Shown: positions 1 to 10,705, counted from the first letter of the stretch. The stretch: 64,000 nt of DNA from Cylindrobasidium torrendii FP15055 ss-10 (GCA_000934385.1 KN880442.1:181486-245485); one strand, 5' to 3'. A program made the numbers and translations. Notes: generated by a model not told the origin, from the letters alone.

Positions 1-38
1 TATAAACCCTTGTTCACTGTCACTGAGACCTCGCATAG

Positions 39-2296
39 GAACATACGGGCACGCTAATTATGTCGGCGGCGGCAACACACGGCGCACTTGCCATCAACAT
101 TTTCTCGGCTGACGATCTCTTCTATGGGTTTCAGCCAAATCCAGCTATCGCCATTTTCACGCTTCTTGGCTCGCAGCTACTCGGATATGGGCTAGGAGGT
201 ACGCATTTGATAACATCTTGCTGAGTGTAGTAAGCTAATAAACCCAGGAATGATGAAGTCGTTGTTGGTCTATCCAACGTATTGCGTGTACCCGAATGTC
301 GTCCCGACCGTGCAAATGTTCGACGTCCTGCACCGCAACACAGATAACTTCCTGCAGAAGAAGCGTCTCAATTTCTTTTGGATATTGTTTGTCGGCGCTT
401 GTGAGTTACCGTCGCTTGCCTCCAAGTTTGGCATTTCCCGTCCTGTCTTCCCCTTTTGACTTCTTCCATAGTCATCTGGGAGTGGTTCCCTGAGTATATC
501 GCACCGCTTCTCACAGGCGTCTCCATTTTTTGCCTGGCAAAGCGTGATAGCCCTTGGGTAACGCGCGTATTTGGTGGCGCCGCTGGGAATGAGGGCCTCG
601 GGCTCTTCTCCCTATGCTTCGATTGGAATTATGTCGGATCGGGTGGATCGGCGTACGGAGCGCTCTTCCAACCTCTACAGACGCAACTGTCTCTATTTTT
701 TGGTGTCGCCATTTGCTGGTTAGTATGTTCAAACGCTTCTCACGATGGCATTCTCATGGTTTTATAGCATCGCTTTCTCCGCTGCATACGCGAACAATGT
801 TTGGAATGCCCAGAACTTCCCCTTCCTCACCCAGGTGCGTTTCTTGCTTTCTTTCTTTCTTCGTTCGCTAATGGCATGTCGAAGCTTTTGTTCCACGAGA
901 ACGGGACAGAATATGACCAGACGCTTATTCTCAACGCGGACTACACGCTTAACCGCACAAGCCTCGAAGCAGTCGGTCTCCCTTGGTTTGCGCCTTCCCA
1001 AATCATTACCAAGATTGGCTCTAGTCTGGCATTTGGTGCGACGATAACACATCTCATTCTCTGGAATGGGAAGCAGCTCATTGAGGCGATCACGGTTGCA
1101 CGAAAGAATGGGATTCAAGATGGTATCGTGAATTACGCTGCTACATGATATGGCACTGACGCCAACCCTCCAGCGCATTATGAGAAGATGAAAGTATACA
1201 AGGAGGTCCCCATCTGGTGGTATGGTGGATACTTCGTGGCTGCCATGGCCATGTCGTTGGCGACGAACTACACTGGGCATTCACAGTTGCCGTGGTGGGC
1301 GTTTTTCGTCGCTGTAGGATGGGCAGCAATCTTCCTTCCTATTATTACGACTCTTTATGCGGTGCTTTGGTGAGTTCCATTCTAGGATACCCGTCATTTG
1401 GGGTCGATGGCTGACTGGATCTTGTATCAGCTACGTTCCCGGAACGGAGGATGTTGCTCAGATGTTTGGGTCTGCGCTCATTCCGAATAGCCCTCACGCA
1501 AACATGTACTTCACGATGGTATGTAGACCTTGTCTTGCGAACCGTGTGCGTGTCTAACTCCTAATGCAGTACGCCTACAACAGTACCGAGCAGGGACGCT
1601 CGTTCACTCGGGACTTGAAGATCGGCCAATATGTCAAACTTCCCCCTCGATGTACTTTCACCATGTTCGTACCCGATTTTCCAGTTTTTCTGTCTGCTGA
1701 CCTTGTCCGTTAGGCAGACGGTCGGCGCCATCATTGGTGCGATGCTGAACTACGTGGTCATGAAGATTGTCATCTCGTCCAACCGCGACATACTGCTCAG
1801 CGTACAGGGCACGAACGTCTGGTCTGGCGCGGCCATCCAGTCTTACAACAGCAACGCTGTCACTTGGGGCGCCCTTGCCAAGGATCTCTACAGCCCGCAC
1901 GGGCGGTACGGCATCATCCCACTCAGCATCCTTATCGGCCTCGTCGTCCCCATCCCCTTCTACCTCCTGCATCGCAAATATCCAAAGTGGCACTTCGACG
2001 GGGTCATCACGCCCATGATATGCACTCAGATTGGTGCGCTCTCGACAGGCATAAATTCATCGGTGTTTGGAACGTTCATCTTGTGCTGTGTGTCGCAGTT
2101 CTGGATACGAAAGTACCATCCAAAGTGGTTCAGGAAGTATAACTTCTTGATGTCGGCTGCACTCGATGGAGGGACTGAGGTTATGGTTTTCGTGTATAGC
2201 TTTGCGGTTGGAGGCGCGGGTGGACGTGTGGTGGATATGCCTCACTGGGCGCTTAACCCAGTGGGCAACCCAGACTACTGTATGAGGCTCACATAG
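39..2296 (+). CDS. OPT-family oligopeptide transporter, 5' end outside window
   Basis: This is the C-terminal part (about 600 residues) of a proton-coupled oligopeptide transporter of the plasma membrane, OPT family. The window opens inside an intron; the first visible exon starts after the AG at 37-38 and reads EHTGTLIMSAAATHG, the end of the family's N-terminal 'KEH' segment. Further family motifs follow across about seven short introns: YPTYCVYPNVVP, IWEWFPEYIAPLL, a QNFPFLTQLLF segment joined across an intron, VTWGALAKDLYSPHGRYG, DGGTEVMVFVYSFAVGG and the C-terminal NPVGNPDYC. Many hydrophobic membrane segments are visible. The stop is TAG at 2294-2296. It converges on the thioredoxin gene, 140 bases away. 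The family call is firm; the transported peptide or metal ligand cannot be read from sequence. Confidence 0.93.
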
Positions 2297-2436
2297 AAGG
2301 ACCTGGTGTCAAGCGGCAATTGTACTTATAGACCTCCGAGGCAAGGAAGCTATGAATTTATAACTTCAAAGAGAACTGACTGCCTTCCATATTGTACATA
2401 TTCTATTATTGTGAAGTACTTGTCCAAGGTCAACGC

Positions 2437-2931
2437 TCAAGGTGCGGCGGCGCGGGCGTTTTCTACGAGTTCCTATGGAAAATGTAAGGTTCTTCCAGCA
2501 ACAGTTATAAGTCCCATGCGAACCTTGAGTTTAGGCGGAATCGCGCCTTGCAGCTCGCCAATCTTGTTTCCGTTCTTGAAAGCAATGAACGTAGGCATCT
2601 ATAAGCCCAATTACTGTCAGAGCCTGATATACGTAGATTGGGAGTGAATCGACGCACAGCTCTTATCCCGACTTCTTGTGAGACGTCTTCTTGCGCATCA
2701 ACATCGACTTTGTAGAATTCGACTGAGCCATCGAAGCTAGTCTCATTTGACAGTGCCTCGAAGATGGGTGAAATGGCACGGCATGGACCACACCAGGTTG
2801 CCCAGAAGTCAATGACAACGGGTTTATCACCGTTGATCTAGTGCACGTCGAAGATGGGTACAAATAAGCTGGGAATAGAGACTTACAAGGTCCTGGAATT
2901 GCTTGAGCGATTGGATGGCGGTGACAGGCAT
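2437..2931 (-). CDS. Thioredoxin (copy 1)
   Basis: Small cytosolic thioredoxin that reduces protein disulphides using thioredoxin reductase. Four exons: [15 protein letters not shown], then the core from [15 protein letters not shown] with the WCGPC redox site and [17 protein letters not shown], then [18 protein letters not shown] with the cis-proline loop, then a short tail [11 protein letters not shown] before TGA at 2437-2439. The length, about 105-110 residues, is normal. The start is fixed by the conserved MPV beginning, also present in the second copy 2 kb away. A TATATAA lies about 75 bases upstream of the ATG. The tail replaces the usual 'GANPGGL' with 'GAIPPKL', so the copy has diverged. 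It is part of a local duplication with the unknown gene and its decayed copy between the two thioredoxins. Confidence 0.93.
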
Positions 2932-3004
2932 GGTGATGAGAGTTGATGCGGATAAAAAGGCTGTATGCAGGTTGATGGAGGAAGACACCAGGCAGGATTG
3001 GGTC

Positions 3005-3011
3005 TTATATA
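3005..3011 (-). promoter_or_regulatory. TATA box of thioredoxin copy 1
   Basis: TATATAA on the minus strand, about 75 bases before the ATG at 2931. The second thioredoxin has a TATA run at a similar distance. Confidence 0.6.
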
Positions 3012-3089
3012 CCACCCTCGGCGTCGATCTTTAGTCAGTAGCACGGGATCATGACTAAACGCCACAAATCCACCATTCCATCCGCGTTC

Positions 3090-3105
3090 GCGTCATCCTG
3101 ACGAA
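3090..3105. promoter_or_regulatory. Promoter element shared by both thioredoxin genes, copy 1
   Basis: The plus strand reads GCGTCATCCTGACGAA. The same 16 bases with one change occur upstream of the other thioredoxin (5167-5182). The element holds two inverted CGTCA/TGACG half-sites, the core bound by CREB/ATF-type bZIP factors. Which factor binds is inference. Confidence 0.5.
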
Positions 3106-3434
3106 TCCGCAGATGGAATCCGTTGACCTGGAAGGGTTTGTGAGATTCCTCCTCATCTTTAGCGGCTCAAACGGACACTCTCGGCTACAAGGAATCAGAG
3201 CTGACTTTGGGCGCCGGACAACTCACCGTTCACGGCAGGAGCGGGGACCACTGAGCCCGATCATGATGACGCATACTTTGAGATCTCTTCGCGACATTGG
3301 CTTTGCTGCCGATACTGCAGTTTCGGGGTTTGAATTTGAGAAGTCGCTTTGTTATTCATAAGTAGTAAGTAGTAGTAGAGCGCCCCGATTGATGTGTAGA
3401 ACTTTTAATTATGGAATCGCTCTATGATACACGG

Positions 3435-3858
3435 CTACCACCGGATCCATTCATAGAACCCAAAAACAGCAGGTTTATCGGCCAACCAGGACAACCATTC
3501 CCACTGCGGATTTTCGCTCTTCCACTCATCTGGAATGGAGCAATTGAGAAGTGTTGCGCTTGCCTCCTCGCTTGTTTCATAGATGGACCCTCCATCAAGC
3601 GATACAACTGTTATGATTTCACCGTCTGTGTTGTCAAAGGCAAGGCAGTGCGGGTATTTCCTGTAATCGTCCAGGGTAGCGGAGACAATCCTGGCTAAAA
3701 CAAAAGAATTTGCGTGTTTTTCGTCGTCTACGGGGTATCCCCGCGCCCGGGACATGGCGTGGACCTTTGCCACGTCAAATGTAACACCCACAACAAACTA
3801 TGAAATGGCAGACGTTAGTGGTGACAGGGCTAGACGGTTTGAGCGTGCGTACAGGCAT
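3435..3858 (-). CDS. Small unrecognised protein between the thioredoxins
   Basis: I do not recognise this gene. The long exon encodes about 120 residues with features such as FDVAKVHAMSRARGYP, VVSLDGGSIYETSEEA and a tryptophan-rich end (DEWKSENPQWEWLSWLADKP and FGFYEWIRW). A two-codon first exon (ATG CCT, ATG at 3856-3858) joins it across a 55-base intron with GTACGC and CATAG borders; without that intron the frame could start at 3791. There is no signal peptide, membrane segment or known catalytic motif. A decayed relative lies at about 4180-4345, which supports the frame being a real gene that was duplicated. The start and first exon are inference; the main exon is well supported. Confidence 0.6.
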
Positions 3859-4070
3859 GACCAGTGAAAGTTGAGGTCTAGCTGAGGGAAAGTGTATGAA
3901 AGTAAGTTGAGAGTTGGAGAACACGTTCCAATTTACGAGGCAAGGCATCTTGATCGTCGGAGGGTGCCGAACTTTGGAGGGTGAGTGGCGTCAGTATTAA
4001 CATGGAATTAGTATCGGTGTGACTTTGCGGGTTAAGCTTGCAAAGGGCAAACTTTGAAAAACGTCTCCCC

Positions 4071-4090
4071 AATAATAATAATAATAATAA
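4071..4090. repeat. (AAT)n microsatellite
   Basis: Six to seven perfect AAT units in the stretch between the unknown gene and its decayed copy. Confidence 0.9.
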
Positions 4091-4179
4091 CGGCGTGACC
4101 CTAAAGAGAATCCGCCGGACGAAGCCGTCCACTAGATTGAAGAATTGAAATAGCTAGCAATCGTCCTTCCTAACAATAT

Positions 4180-4345
4180 AGGCAGATACGCCAGGTTCGT
4201 CGGCAAACCAGGACATTCACTCGCACGCCGGATTTTTGACCTTCCACTTCTCTAGTATCACGCACTCTCGCGACGACGACGCAGCATCAGTTTTGCATCC
4301 CACCATTGAGTGAAATTACCACGATCAGGCGAGAGCCGTACAGTA
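4180..4345 (-). pseudogene. Decayed copy of the small unknown gene at 3435-3858
   Basis: The plus strand here (for example TCGGCAAACCAGGACATTC, then CCGGATTTTTGACCTTCCAC) matches the 3' half of the neighbouring gene (TCGGCCAACCAGGACAACC, then GCGGATTTTCGCTCTTCCAC) by eye. A weaker match follows around CCACCATTGAG versus CTCCATCAAG. No open frame of the parent's length survives, and the rest of 3859-4608 holds nothing recognisable. It is read as a remnant of the event that also produced the second thioredoxin. Boundaries are approximate. Confidence 0.6.
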
Positions 4346-4608
4346 CGGTTATTGGTCGTTCGTAAGAGTAGCTGCAATGATTTTAAGCAGAGCCGACTTG
4401 TTCAACTTGTTCGAAAGGATATTGATGTATATCTGACAGGAGACGATAGTAAACACGTTGAATCCCATGTTTGTTCACTCTGAGTAGTTATCGGGAAGTC
4501 CGAAAGGGCTCACAAACTCATGCAAGGCAGAAAAATGATAATTGATGACTGCTTATTTTCCTTTGATTGCGCCTTCCTGTAGGTTAGTATACAGTGCAGA
4601 TATGTCCA

Positions 4609-5058
4609 CTACGACGTCGACGCATTTGCAGCTTTCTGGACAAGCTCCTGCAAGCCTCCAGGGTTCGCTCCAACGAGCTCGCCGATCTTCTCTCCATTCT
4701 TAAAAACGACAAATGTAGGCATCTAGTTCACGCGCTTAGTAACATCCACGGACAAGGATAATGATGAACGCACCGCACGAATACCAACTTCCTGCGATAT
4801 CTCTTCTTGTTCGTCAACGTCGACCTTGAAGAATTTGACGCCAGAGAATTCCGCCACGTCTGAGAGCTTCTCGAGGATGGGGCTTATGACACGGCATGGA
4901 CCGCACCAAGTCGCCCAGAAGTCGATAATGGCTGGAGTGTCGCTATTGATCTGCGAGGCGTCTGCATAAGCGCAGCTCGAGTAGACTCGGACGCATGACA
5001 GGAAGATACGCACAAGCTTGTGGAATTCGTCAAGAGAGGAAATGGCGGCGACAGGCAT
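4609..5058 (-). CDS. Thioredoxin (copy 2)
   Basis: Cytosolic thioredoxin, paralogue of the gene at 2437-2931. Exon 1 reads MPVAAISSLDEFHKL; an intron of about 60 bases (GTGCGT to CGCAG) follows. Exon 2 carries [20 protein letters not shown] with the WCGPC redox centre, then KFFKVDVDEQEEISQEVG. The last exon begins MPTFVVFKNGEKIGE, contains the cis-proline loop and the canonical GANPGGLQELVQKA tail, and ends at TAG 4609-4611. This copy is closer to the fungal consensus than copy 1. The ATG at 5056-5058 is chosen from the intact MPV start and the TATATATA run about 70 bases upstream. Confidence 0.94.
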
Positions 5059-5125
5059 TCTTGAGTTTGGAATGGGGGTGAGTGGTGGGGTTTGAGAGAG
5101 TTGCAGTAACCTGAAGAGCCTAAAC

Positions 5126-5133
5126 TATATATA
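5126..5133 (-). promoter_or_regulatory. TATA box of thioredoxin copy 2
   Basis: TATATATA about 70 bases upstream of the ATG at 5058 on the minus strand. Confidence 0.6.
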
Positions 5134-5166
5134 CTGCGGCTATGGAGCGTATTGACTTTTGCCCCA

Positions 5167-5182
5167 GCGTCATTCTGACGAA
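5167..5182. promoter_or_regulatory. Promoter element shared by both thioredoxin genes, copy 2
   Basis: The plus strand reads GCGTCATTCTGACGAA, one base different from 3090-3105. It lies about 35 bases beyond the TATA run. The inverted CGTCA/TGACG half-sites are conserved. Confidence 0.5.
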
Positions 5183-5397
5183 GGTGGACCAAGCAAGGTG
5201 TCAATCAACTGACGGAAATGCCTGTATATCGTCTCTAAATGAAAGCTTTGTGTCGGACTTTGGATATCGGAGTTGCGATCGAGCCGTAGTATGGAGGTCG
5301 AACTGAACACACTCTTGAAGAGTTTGGAACGCGGAGAATACCCATACACTCTAATCGTACACCACTACTCGTCAAAGCGCCTGTTACCATCGATTTT

Positions 5398-7225
5398 TCA
5401 AAATAGCATTTGCAAAGTATACGCCGACAAAGCAGTCATCGAAAGCAACATGATGATATATTGTGGAATGAGGAAGGGGGCGAGGTGCTCTGCGCTTCCT
5501 GTGTTGCTGTACACCTGCGTTACGAGGACCTACATAATGTCAGTCATCAGTGAAGGTACGTTCACCGCATGATTCTGACCTGCGTTGTGGCTGTTGGCAG
5601 ACATGAGAAAAATCTACCCAGTATCAATGTCCGATGGGTACGAATGGAAAATTGAAGACTAACATGCAAACAAACTGCAGCACCTTGTCGTCTTTCCAGA
5701 TGACATTCGCGTGTATAAGACCAGTGCAGATCAGGACGCCTAGCACAGGCATCAGAATCATCTTCCCAATAGCCATGGTCATGATTGCGCCGAGTGGGAG
5801 CGTCCTCCACTGGCTTCGCGGCACATTCAACCTAGCCAAAGCAGATCCTAAGCAGATCAGTCCCAAGGGAACGCTCGCAGCGCCCATGAATGTTGCGAAA
5901 TCGTAGATGAATGCAAGCGGCGGCTCCCCGTCTGGCGCGGTGGGCATGGCAAAGTCGGCGACTGGCACGAAGAGCGCTTTCAGTGGTTTGACGAGCGCGA
6001 TGACGATGGAGAACACCATCGTCACCGAAGCCGGCGTGAGAAAGTTCCGAGAAAGAGCAAGGATTTGTTTGGCGCGAGTAGCTCGGCGGGAAACCGGGCC
6101 GGGCGCTGGGAGCAGCGGAGTCTCGCGGACCGGTGTCAAAGGTCGGGAGGGTGGGTGGACAAGGGTGCCTTCGGGGGACTGTACTGACGGCGGGGAGGAA
6201 TAGGCTTCAGGGACGTCGTCTGCCCCGCCGAACGATACATGTCGGTCAGTTTTGGGACGTTGTCGAATAACAGACGGGTCAGCAGTGTCTTGCTTCTCGG
6301 ATATCTGCTCCTCCGTGTCGTGTGATGCGGACTGCCGCTTGGAATTGCGGCTAAAGATACCGGGAAGAACAGCGCGCCGCTTTTGCTTCAGATTCTCGCG
6401 CACGTCCTCTGGCTCTACATCAGGCCCTATGAAGTCCCATCCACAAATTTTGCTGCCTCCAAGGAAGAAGAATGTGAGCTATTCAGTACAGTAAGTGAAT
6501 GCTCACGGATACGGGCACGCTCGACACACCATGTAGTACAGAATGAAGATAGAAACATAAGCGACAGCGACATCCTGGTCGGCCGTCCCATTGAACGGCT
6601 CGTTCCCGCAGATGCTCATGATCACGGCGATGGCTGTTGCAACTGCGTGAGAAAGCACGGCAGAGCATTTTGGGACTATTGGAGGGAGGACGCGACGCAC
6701 GAATATCACCATAGTTGCCCCAGCCGCCTGCGACAACGATGCCCCACCGGAACCGATGCGGAATCCAAAAAATCTTCTTTGTTATCCATGCAAGAAGGAG
6801 ACCAAGGATTTGATATATGATACATATGAGGATGGCAGGGCCTGCGTTGCAGAAAATATGAACAGGTGTGGGTGCAGGGGGAAAGAGTGGACACACCGAA
6901 TGCGCCTATGTTTTCAGACGTGAAGGCAGGAACCATTTTGGAGAACATAAGACAGGGAATGGTAACATTCTGGATTAAATGGATGCATGAGCAGGATGGA
7001 TAGGGAATGGCGAAGGGAACACGGTGAATACAAGGGATATCTGGCCAACACCGCGAACGGATACAGCGGGTAGAATGTCAGCTTTGGTGAGCGCATAGCC
7101 GCAAGATCCACATAGTACACTACTACGACGTGAGTGCCATGAACGAGTCAAAAAGAGCAGATTGAGACGCACAGGCGAAGCAAAGGCCGCAGTGCAATCC
7201 AGATCAGTTCTCCAGCAGCGACCAT
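5398..7225 (-). CDS. PIN-like / auxin-efflux-carrier-type membrane transporter (Mem_trans family)
   Basis: Membrane protein of the Mem_trans (PF03547) family, related to yeast Ecm3-type proteins. Seven or so exons read MVAAGELIWIALRPLLRL, GYALTKADILPAVSVRGVGQ, NVTIPCLMFSKMVPAFTSEN, ILICIIYQILGLLLAWITKK, GIVVAGGWGNYGDI, ICGNEPFNGTADQDVAVAYV, a long hydrophilic Ser/Pro-rich loop of about 130 residues, then C-terminal membrane segments with MGAASVPLGLICLGSALARL and a last exon ending LLSMTALSAYTLQMLF with TGA at 5398-5400. The conserved 'GWGN.GD', 'FNGT.DQ' and 'G.ASVPLGL..LGSAL' blocks make the family firm. Two 5-membrane-segment halves around a cytosolic loop are typical. The substrate of fungal members is unknown. 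The ATG is set at 7223-7225. Confidence 0.9.
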
Positions 7226-7386
7226 TTTTAGTTTGTGTATAGACGTGAAGATAGGATGTGGTCGATATTCATGTAGGCTTGGAAAGACGACGTGTGTTAT
7301 TACGACATGCCAGGGAGAGGACTGAGCAGTTATCGTGGTATGCGGCAGAGAGCCGGACAAGTGCCGGTAATTGGATCGGAGCTACA

Positions 7387-7468
7387 ATTACTTCGGCCGA
7401 TATGTAACGGATCGAGCCCCGCTGATGCGCCATCAAAACTTTCAACCTTCTGTGGCTGCATAAGCATG
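7387..7468. repeat. 80-base duplicated noncoding block, copy 1
   Basis: Starts ATTACTTCGGCC and contains GATCGAGCCCCGCTGATGCG, then AACTTTCAACC and TGCATAA. The same blocks in the same order occur at 9991-10075, at about 80% identity by eye. It lies about 1.1 kb before the first tandem gene, so it may be part of the duplicated unit. Confidence 0.75.
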
Positions 7469-8412
7469 TGCACAAATTAGACGAGTAGTGTTCCTTTCAA
7501 GAACTGCTAACTCTGTTAGATTCTCCGAATAAATCAGTAAGGCCATACAGGACCAGTCAGCTAGCGCTGCGGCATTGTGCATTTGCAGTACGCATTGGAA
7601 TAGTTGCGCGGGGTCCGAGTCGAGTTCCGTAGGACGCTCTATGGTGTCCTTGGTGCAACATGATAAGGTTTCACTCGATTTTAAATATAATCTCGTGGTG
7701 AACTCTGGCGCTATCGCTATGGCATCCAAAAAGACGGGGCCATCAATGTCACTCACTAAAGTCTAAAGTTCAGCAAGAGTAGAGCGGCATCGACTTGCGT
7801 GCGCTCACGACTCGCTCAGTTGGTTGTAACACTGAACGCGCCATACCTTCGCGGCAACTTCGGGTACATAGATACAATGCGCCGTCGCCGACGCACTTCA
7901 CGAACCAAATTTTCCCGACGAGTATATCATAGATTGAGCACTGAGAAAAATGAGCTTGCTGTCTTCAGAAGACGCTAGCCCAATTTGGCAAATTCGAGAT
8001 GCGACATGGGAGCCGTCGACAATGTACTGTCCATGAGACCTAAAGCAGATTCAAAATTTGGCCCCGGGGCTGACGAGATGAATGAGACACTTTGAACTGA
8101 CTTTGCTACTTTAGCGCCAGTATCTTTAAGACGATACGAAGCCCTCTATTTCGAACGGGAACACAGTGGCAAGGTCACCGTTCAAGTCGTTCTGCAAGTA
8201 TTCATTGTCTCAAGGAGAGTCCCGCTCTGTCGCTTCCTTTGTTCTTTTCCATTTGGATTAATCTGAAAGTAGATGATGTTTCGTTATCACATCATCGTTT
8301 TCTGACAGATTGTGTTCTCATGACAAAAGTCCACTTGTTTGTTGTACACCGTTTGTTTCTTTTGGGATCGAAATGAATGTCCTCGTGCGCAAAGCCCTTT
8401 GTCCTCCTAGGC

Positions 8413-8418
8413 TATAAA
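8413..8418 (+). promoter_or_regulatory. TATA box of tandem unknown gene A
   Basis: GGCTATAAAGAGTCG, identical in the paralogue's promoter. The TATA starts 85 bases before the ATG. Confidence 0.7.
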
Positions 8419-8497
8419 GAGTCGCCGAACTCCCTCGACCAAACTCACCAAATACCTCTCACTGATCGATTTTTTAATCTTCGCTCCATCATAGACA

Positions 8498-9756
8498 ATG
8501 AATCACACCATCATCTGCCGTTTTATGTCCACTTCTTCTCCCTGCTTATCCGCGGGTATCTGGGAAAATGGTGAATCCCTCGCTGAAAGGTTCATCGACA
8601 TGATCATGATCTTGCCTCCTCACATTTGTTTCATAGCCGACTTAACTTCGTGAGCAAGGTCCCTGGGTCTTACCGTTACGACGATTCCGACGATTCCGAA
8701 GACCGCACCTCACAGCGCCTTGCGGTAGGTTCCACCCTTCTTTATGACCGTTGTCAATAATAAATGAGTCTCTGCAGAATGTCGCCGATTGTATGGTATG
8801 GGTTTTGATTGCGGCGCGGAACGCCAAAGACAACGGGAAACCGATGGGGAAAGTTAGGTTTGGTGTCACGGATATGCATGCTGTCCATGGTTTGCAAATA
8901 TTGTCTTGCTTGTATCACACGCTGAAAACTCAAACAGCGCTCAACAGCGACCGTGCTGAACCCCTCCAGAGTTTAACACAGGATGACAAGGAGATCTTCC
9001 ATTGGATAGTGTTTCTCAGGGGTGTAGCACAAGTCGAGGTGGAATTCTTCCACACCGACGTAGCGCAGCGCTCCAGGGTCACACACACCCTCGAGACCAT
9101 CGAGAGCAGCAGGGGCTGGCGTTCGGAGACAAGCAAGATCTCCCTTTCAGAAAGGAGAGCTTGGACCGAATCTCTTATCAACGTTGCCTCCACCATCCGC
9201 GACAACGCCTCTTCTCTTGATTTTCAAGAGAACATCATCAAGCGCCTGAAAAACTGTCTCACATTCATTGAAGAACTGGAAGATTCAGTCAGTTTTATGC
9301 CTACGATTTTGGATTCACCGTCAAAGAAGCGGGTTAAACGGATTCCATTCTCACAAGATGTTGGAATCTCTCCTTCGAAGCGGGTAAGTCATAAGCGTTT
9401 TTCGAGATGGAAAAAGCTCACCCCGTCAATTACAGTCGCAGGAACGCAAGCCCAGCAGCTCGAAGAGGCCAGTTCCTTATTCGCGGTTGCAGAGACCTGC
9501 AATTTTTGAACCCCCGAGGACCCCGAAGAGAGCAACGCGGAAGAATCTCGAGGCCGACGGTAGTCCCTCCCCCACTCCTCTTGGGAGCTGGGATTCTCCA
9601 GGGATCGAATTGCAGAGACAGGAAGTGCTCATATACGACTCGGAGTGGGGATACCTTGGGCCTAGTTTTACGGGCGAAACGCCTGCGAGCGCTAAGGTCG
9701 AACAGTTGCCGCTGTGGATGGTGGAAAAATGGAGAGGGGATCGCAAACGCAAGTAG
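8498..9756 (+). CDS. Unrecognised protein, tandem paralogue A
   Basis: I do not recognise this protein. It was assembled by comparison with its neighbour at 10786-12103. Exons: ATG at 8498 through SAGIWENGESLAE; intron 8591-8637 or so; RLNFVSKVPGSYRYDDSDDS; an intron; NVADCMVWVLIAARNAKDNG with KPMGKVRFGVTDMHAVHG; an intron; a helical region containing VAQVEVEFFHTDVAQRSR and WRSETSKISLSERRAW; VGISPSKR; an intron; and a proline-rich basic tail (ERKPSSSKRPVP, EPPRTPKRATRKNLEADGSP, VEKWRGDRKRK) ending at TAG 9754-9756. It is about 350 residues long. There is no signal peptide or membrane segment. The C-terminal tail is basic with SPSKR, TPKR and KRK patches that could be nuclear signals or phosphorylation sites. 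Gene and exon structure are well supported by the paralogue; function is unknown. Confidence 0.7.
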
Positions 9757-9990
9757 GAAGTTCGATGTTGGGTGACCGGGATTTTTATATATGATTTGTG
9801 ATTATGTTAGTAGTATGAAAAATTATGCTATTTATGGAATGTGAGCGAACCAAAGGCAGCCGTGATCGATATCTGCTGGACGTTATGTCTTCGTTGAGTG
9901 CCAAGAATTCCCTTGACACTCGCCATTCCGTGCACATCCCTATCACCTGTTATTTTTCCGTTTATAAGACTGGACCAGAGCTGCCAGCCT

Positions 9991-10075
9991 ATTACTTCGG
10001 CCAAGATAAGATTACAGATCGAGCCCCGCTGATGCGCATCAGAACTTTCAACCCTCCGGGGTTGCATAACCATGG
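9991..10075. repeat. 80-base duplicated noncoding block, copy 2
   Basis: Second copy of the block at 7387-7468, lying between the two tandem genes about 0.7 kb before gene B. The rest of 9757-10785 is the 3' flank of gene A and the promoter region of gene B, with no other feature seen. Confidence 0.75.
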
Positions 10076-10699
10076 GCATGAAGGAGAGGGAGAGAGCTAG
10101 TACACTTATACTTGACGTGTTACAAGTATTGGAACCATACGTAACTGCTTCAGTGTTGCGTATCCGCAGCGGCACATGCAGCGAGCCTCGGAAGAGTCGT
10201 AGAGTCTAAGCCACTAAAGGTCTGGATTGATTTGGGCGTGACCTCTGCAAGTTAGATTCAATTGTCTGATTGAGTTGTTGACAATGCGTTATGCATGAGA
10301 TCTGGAACGCAGTCCATATCTGGGTTCAAAGAACGGAAGCAAATTCCCAAAAGAACCTCTGGATTAACTTTTAGTACTCTAATTTCATGCAACAAAATCA
10401 AGTTTCTCGAAATATAATATGGGTTTATCTGGCTTTCAATGAGAAGAGGACACCACATAAAGATTACGACCGATTGGAGTCAATCTATAGAAGTGACCGT
10501 CGTCCCAAAGAGTCCTAGTCCCGCTCGGTCGGCTCTTAGGTGTTTTCTCATCTGACTTTGTCCGAAAGCAATTTATGCTTCTTGGTTACGTTGTCTGCTG
10601 GCGGGCGGCTCTTTGCAATGAACGTTAACAAAAGGCCACTTGTCGCTGTGAATTGTCTGTCTCTTTCCGCAGATCTTTGTGTGCTGAAATTCTCAAGGC

Positions 10700-10705
10700 T
10701 ATAAA
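10700..10705 (+). promoter_or_regulatory. TATA box of tandem unknown gene B
   Basis: The same GGCTATAAAGAGTCG as in gene A, starting 86 bases before the chosen ATG. The matching TATA-to-ATG spacing in both genes supports the start at 10786. Confidence 0.7.

Larger units (their letters stand above)
7226..8497. other. Intergenic region upstream of the tandem unknown gene pair
   Basis: No supported gene. It holds the first copy of an 80-base repeat (7387-7468) and a promoter region with patches in common with the region upstream of the second gene of the pair (for example ACAAAAG followed by CCACTTGT near 8323 and 10631). An open frame on the minus strand at 7442-7756 shows no recognisable features. 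Confidence 0.6.

Noticed and set aside
7387..7468. 80-base repeat as a tRNA-derived SINE (GGGCTCGATC resembles a B box on the minus strand)
   Set aside because: The A-box-like word is too close to the B-box-like word and no tail was found.
7442..7756. Minus-strand open frame of 104 codons
   Set aside because: Starts near the repeat and has no recognisable features; not enough support.
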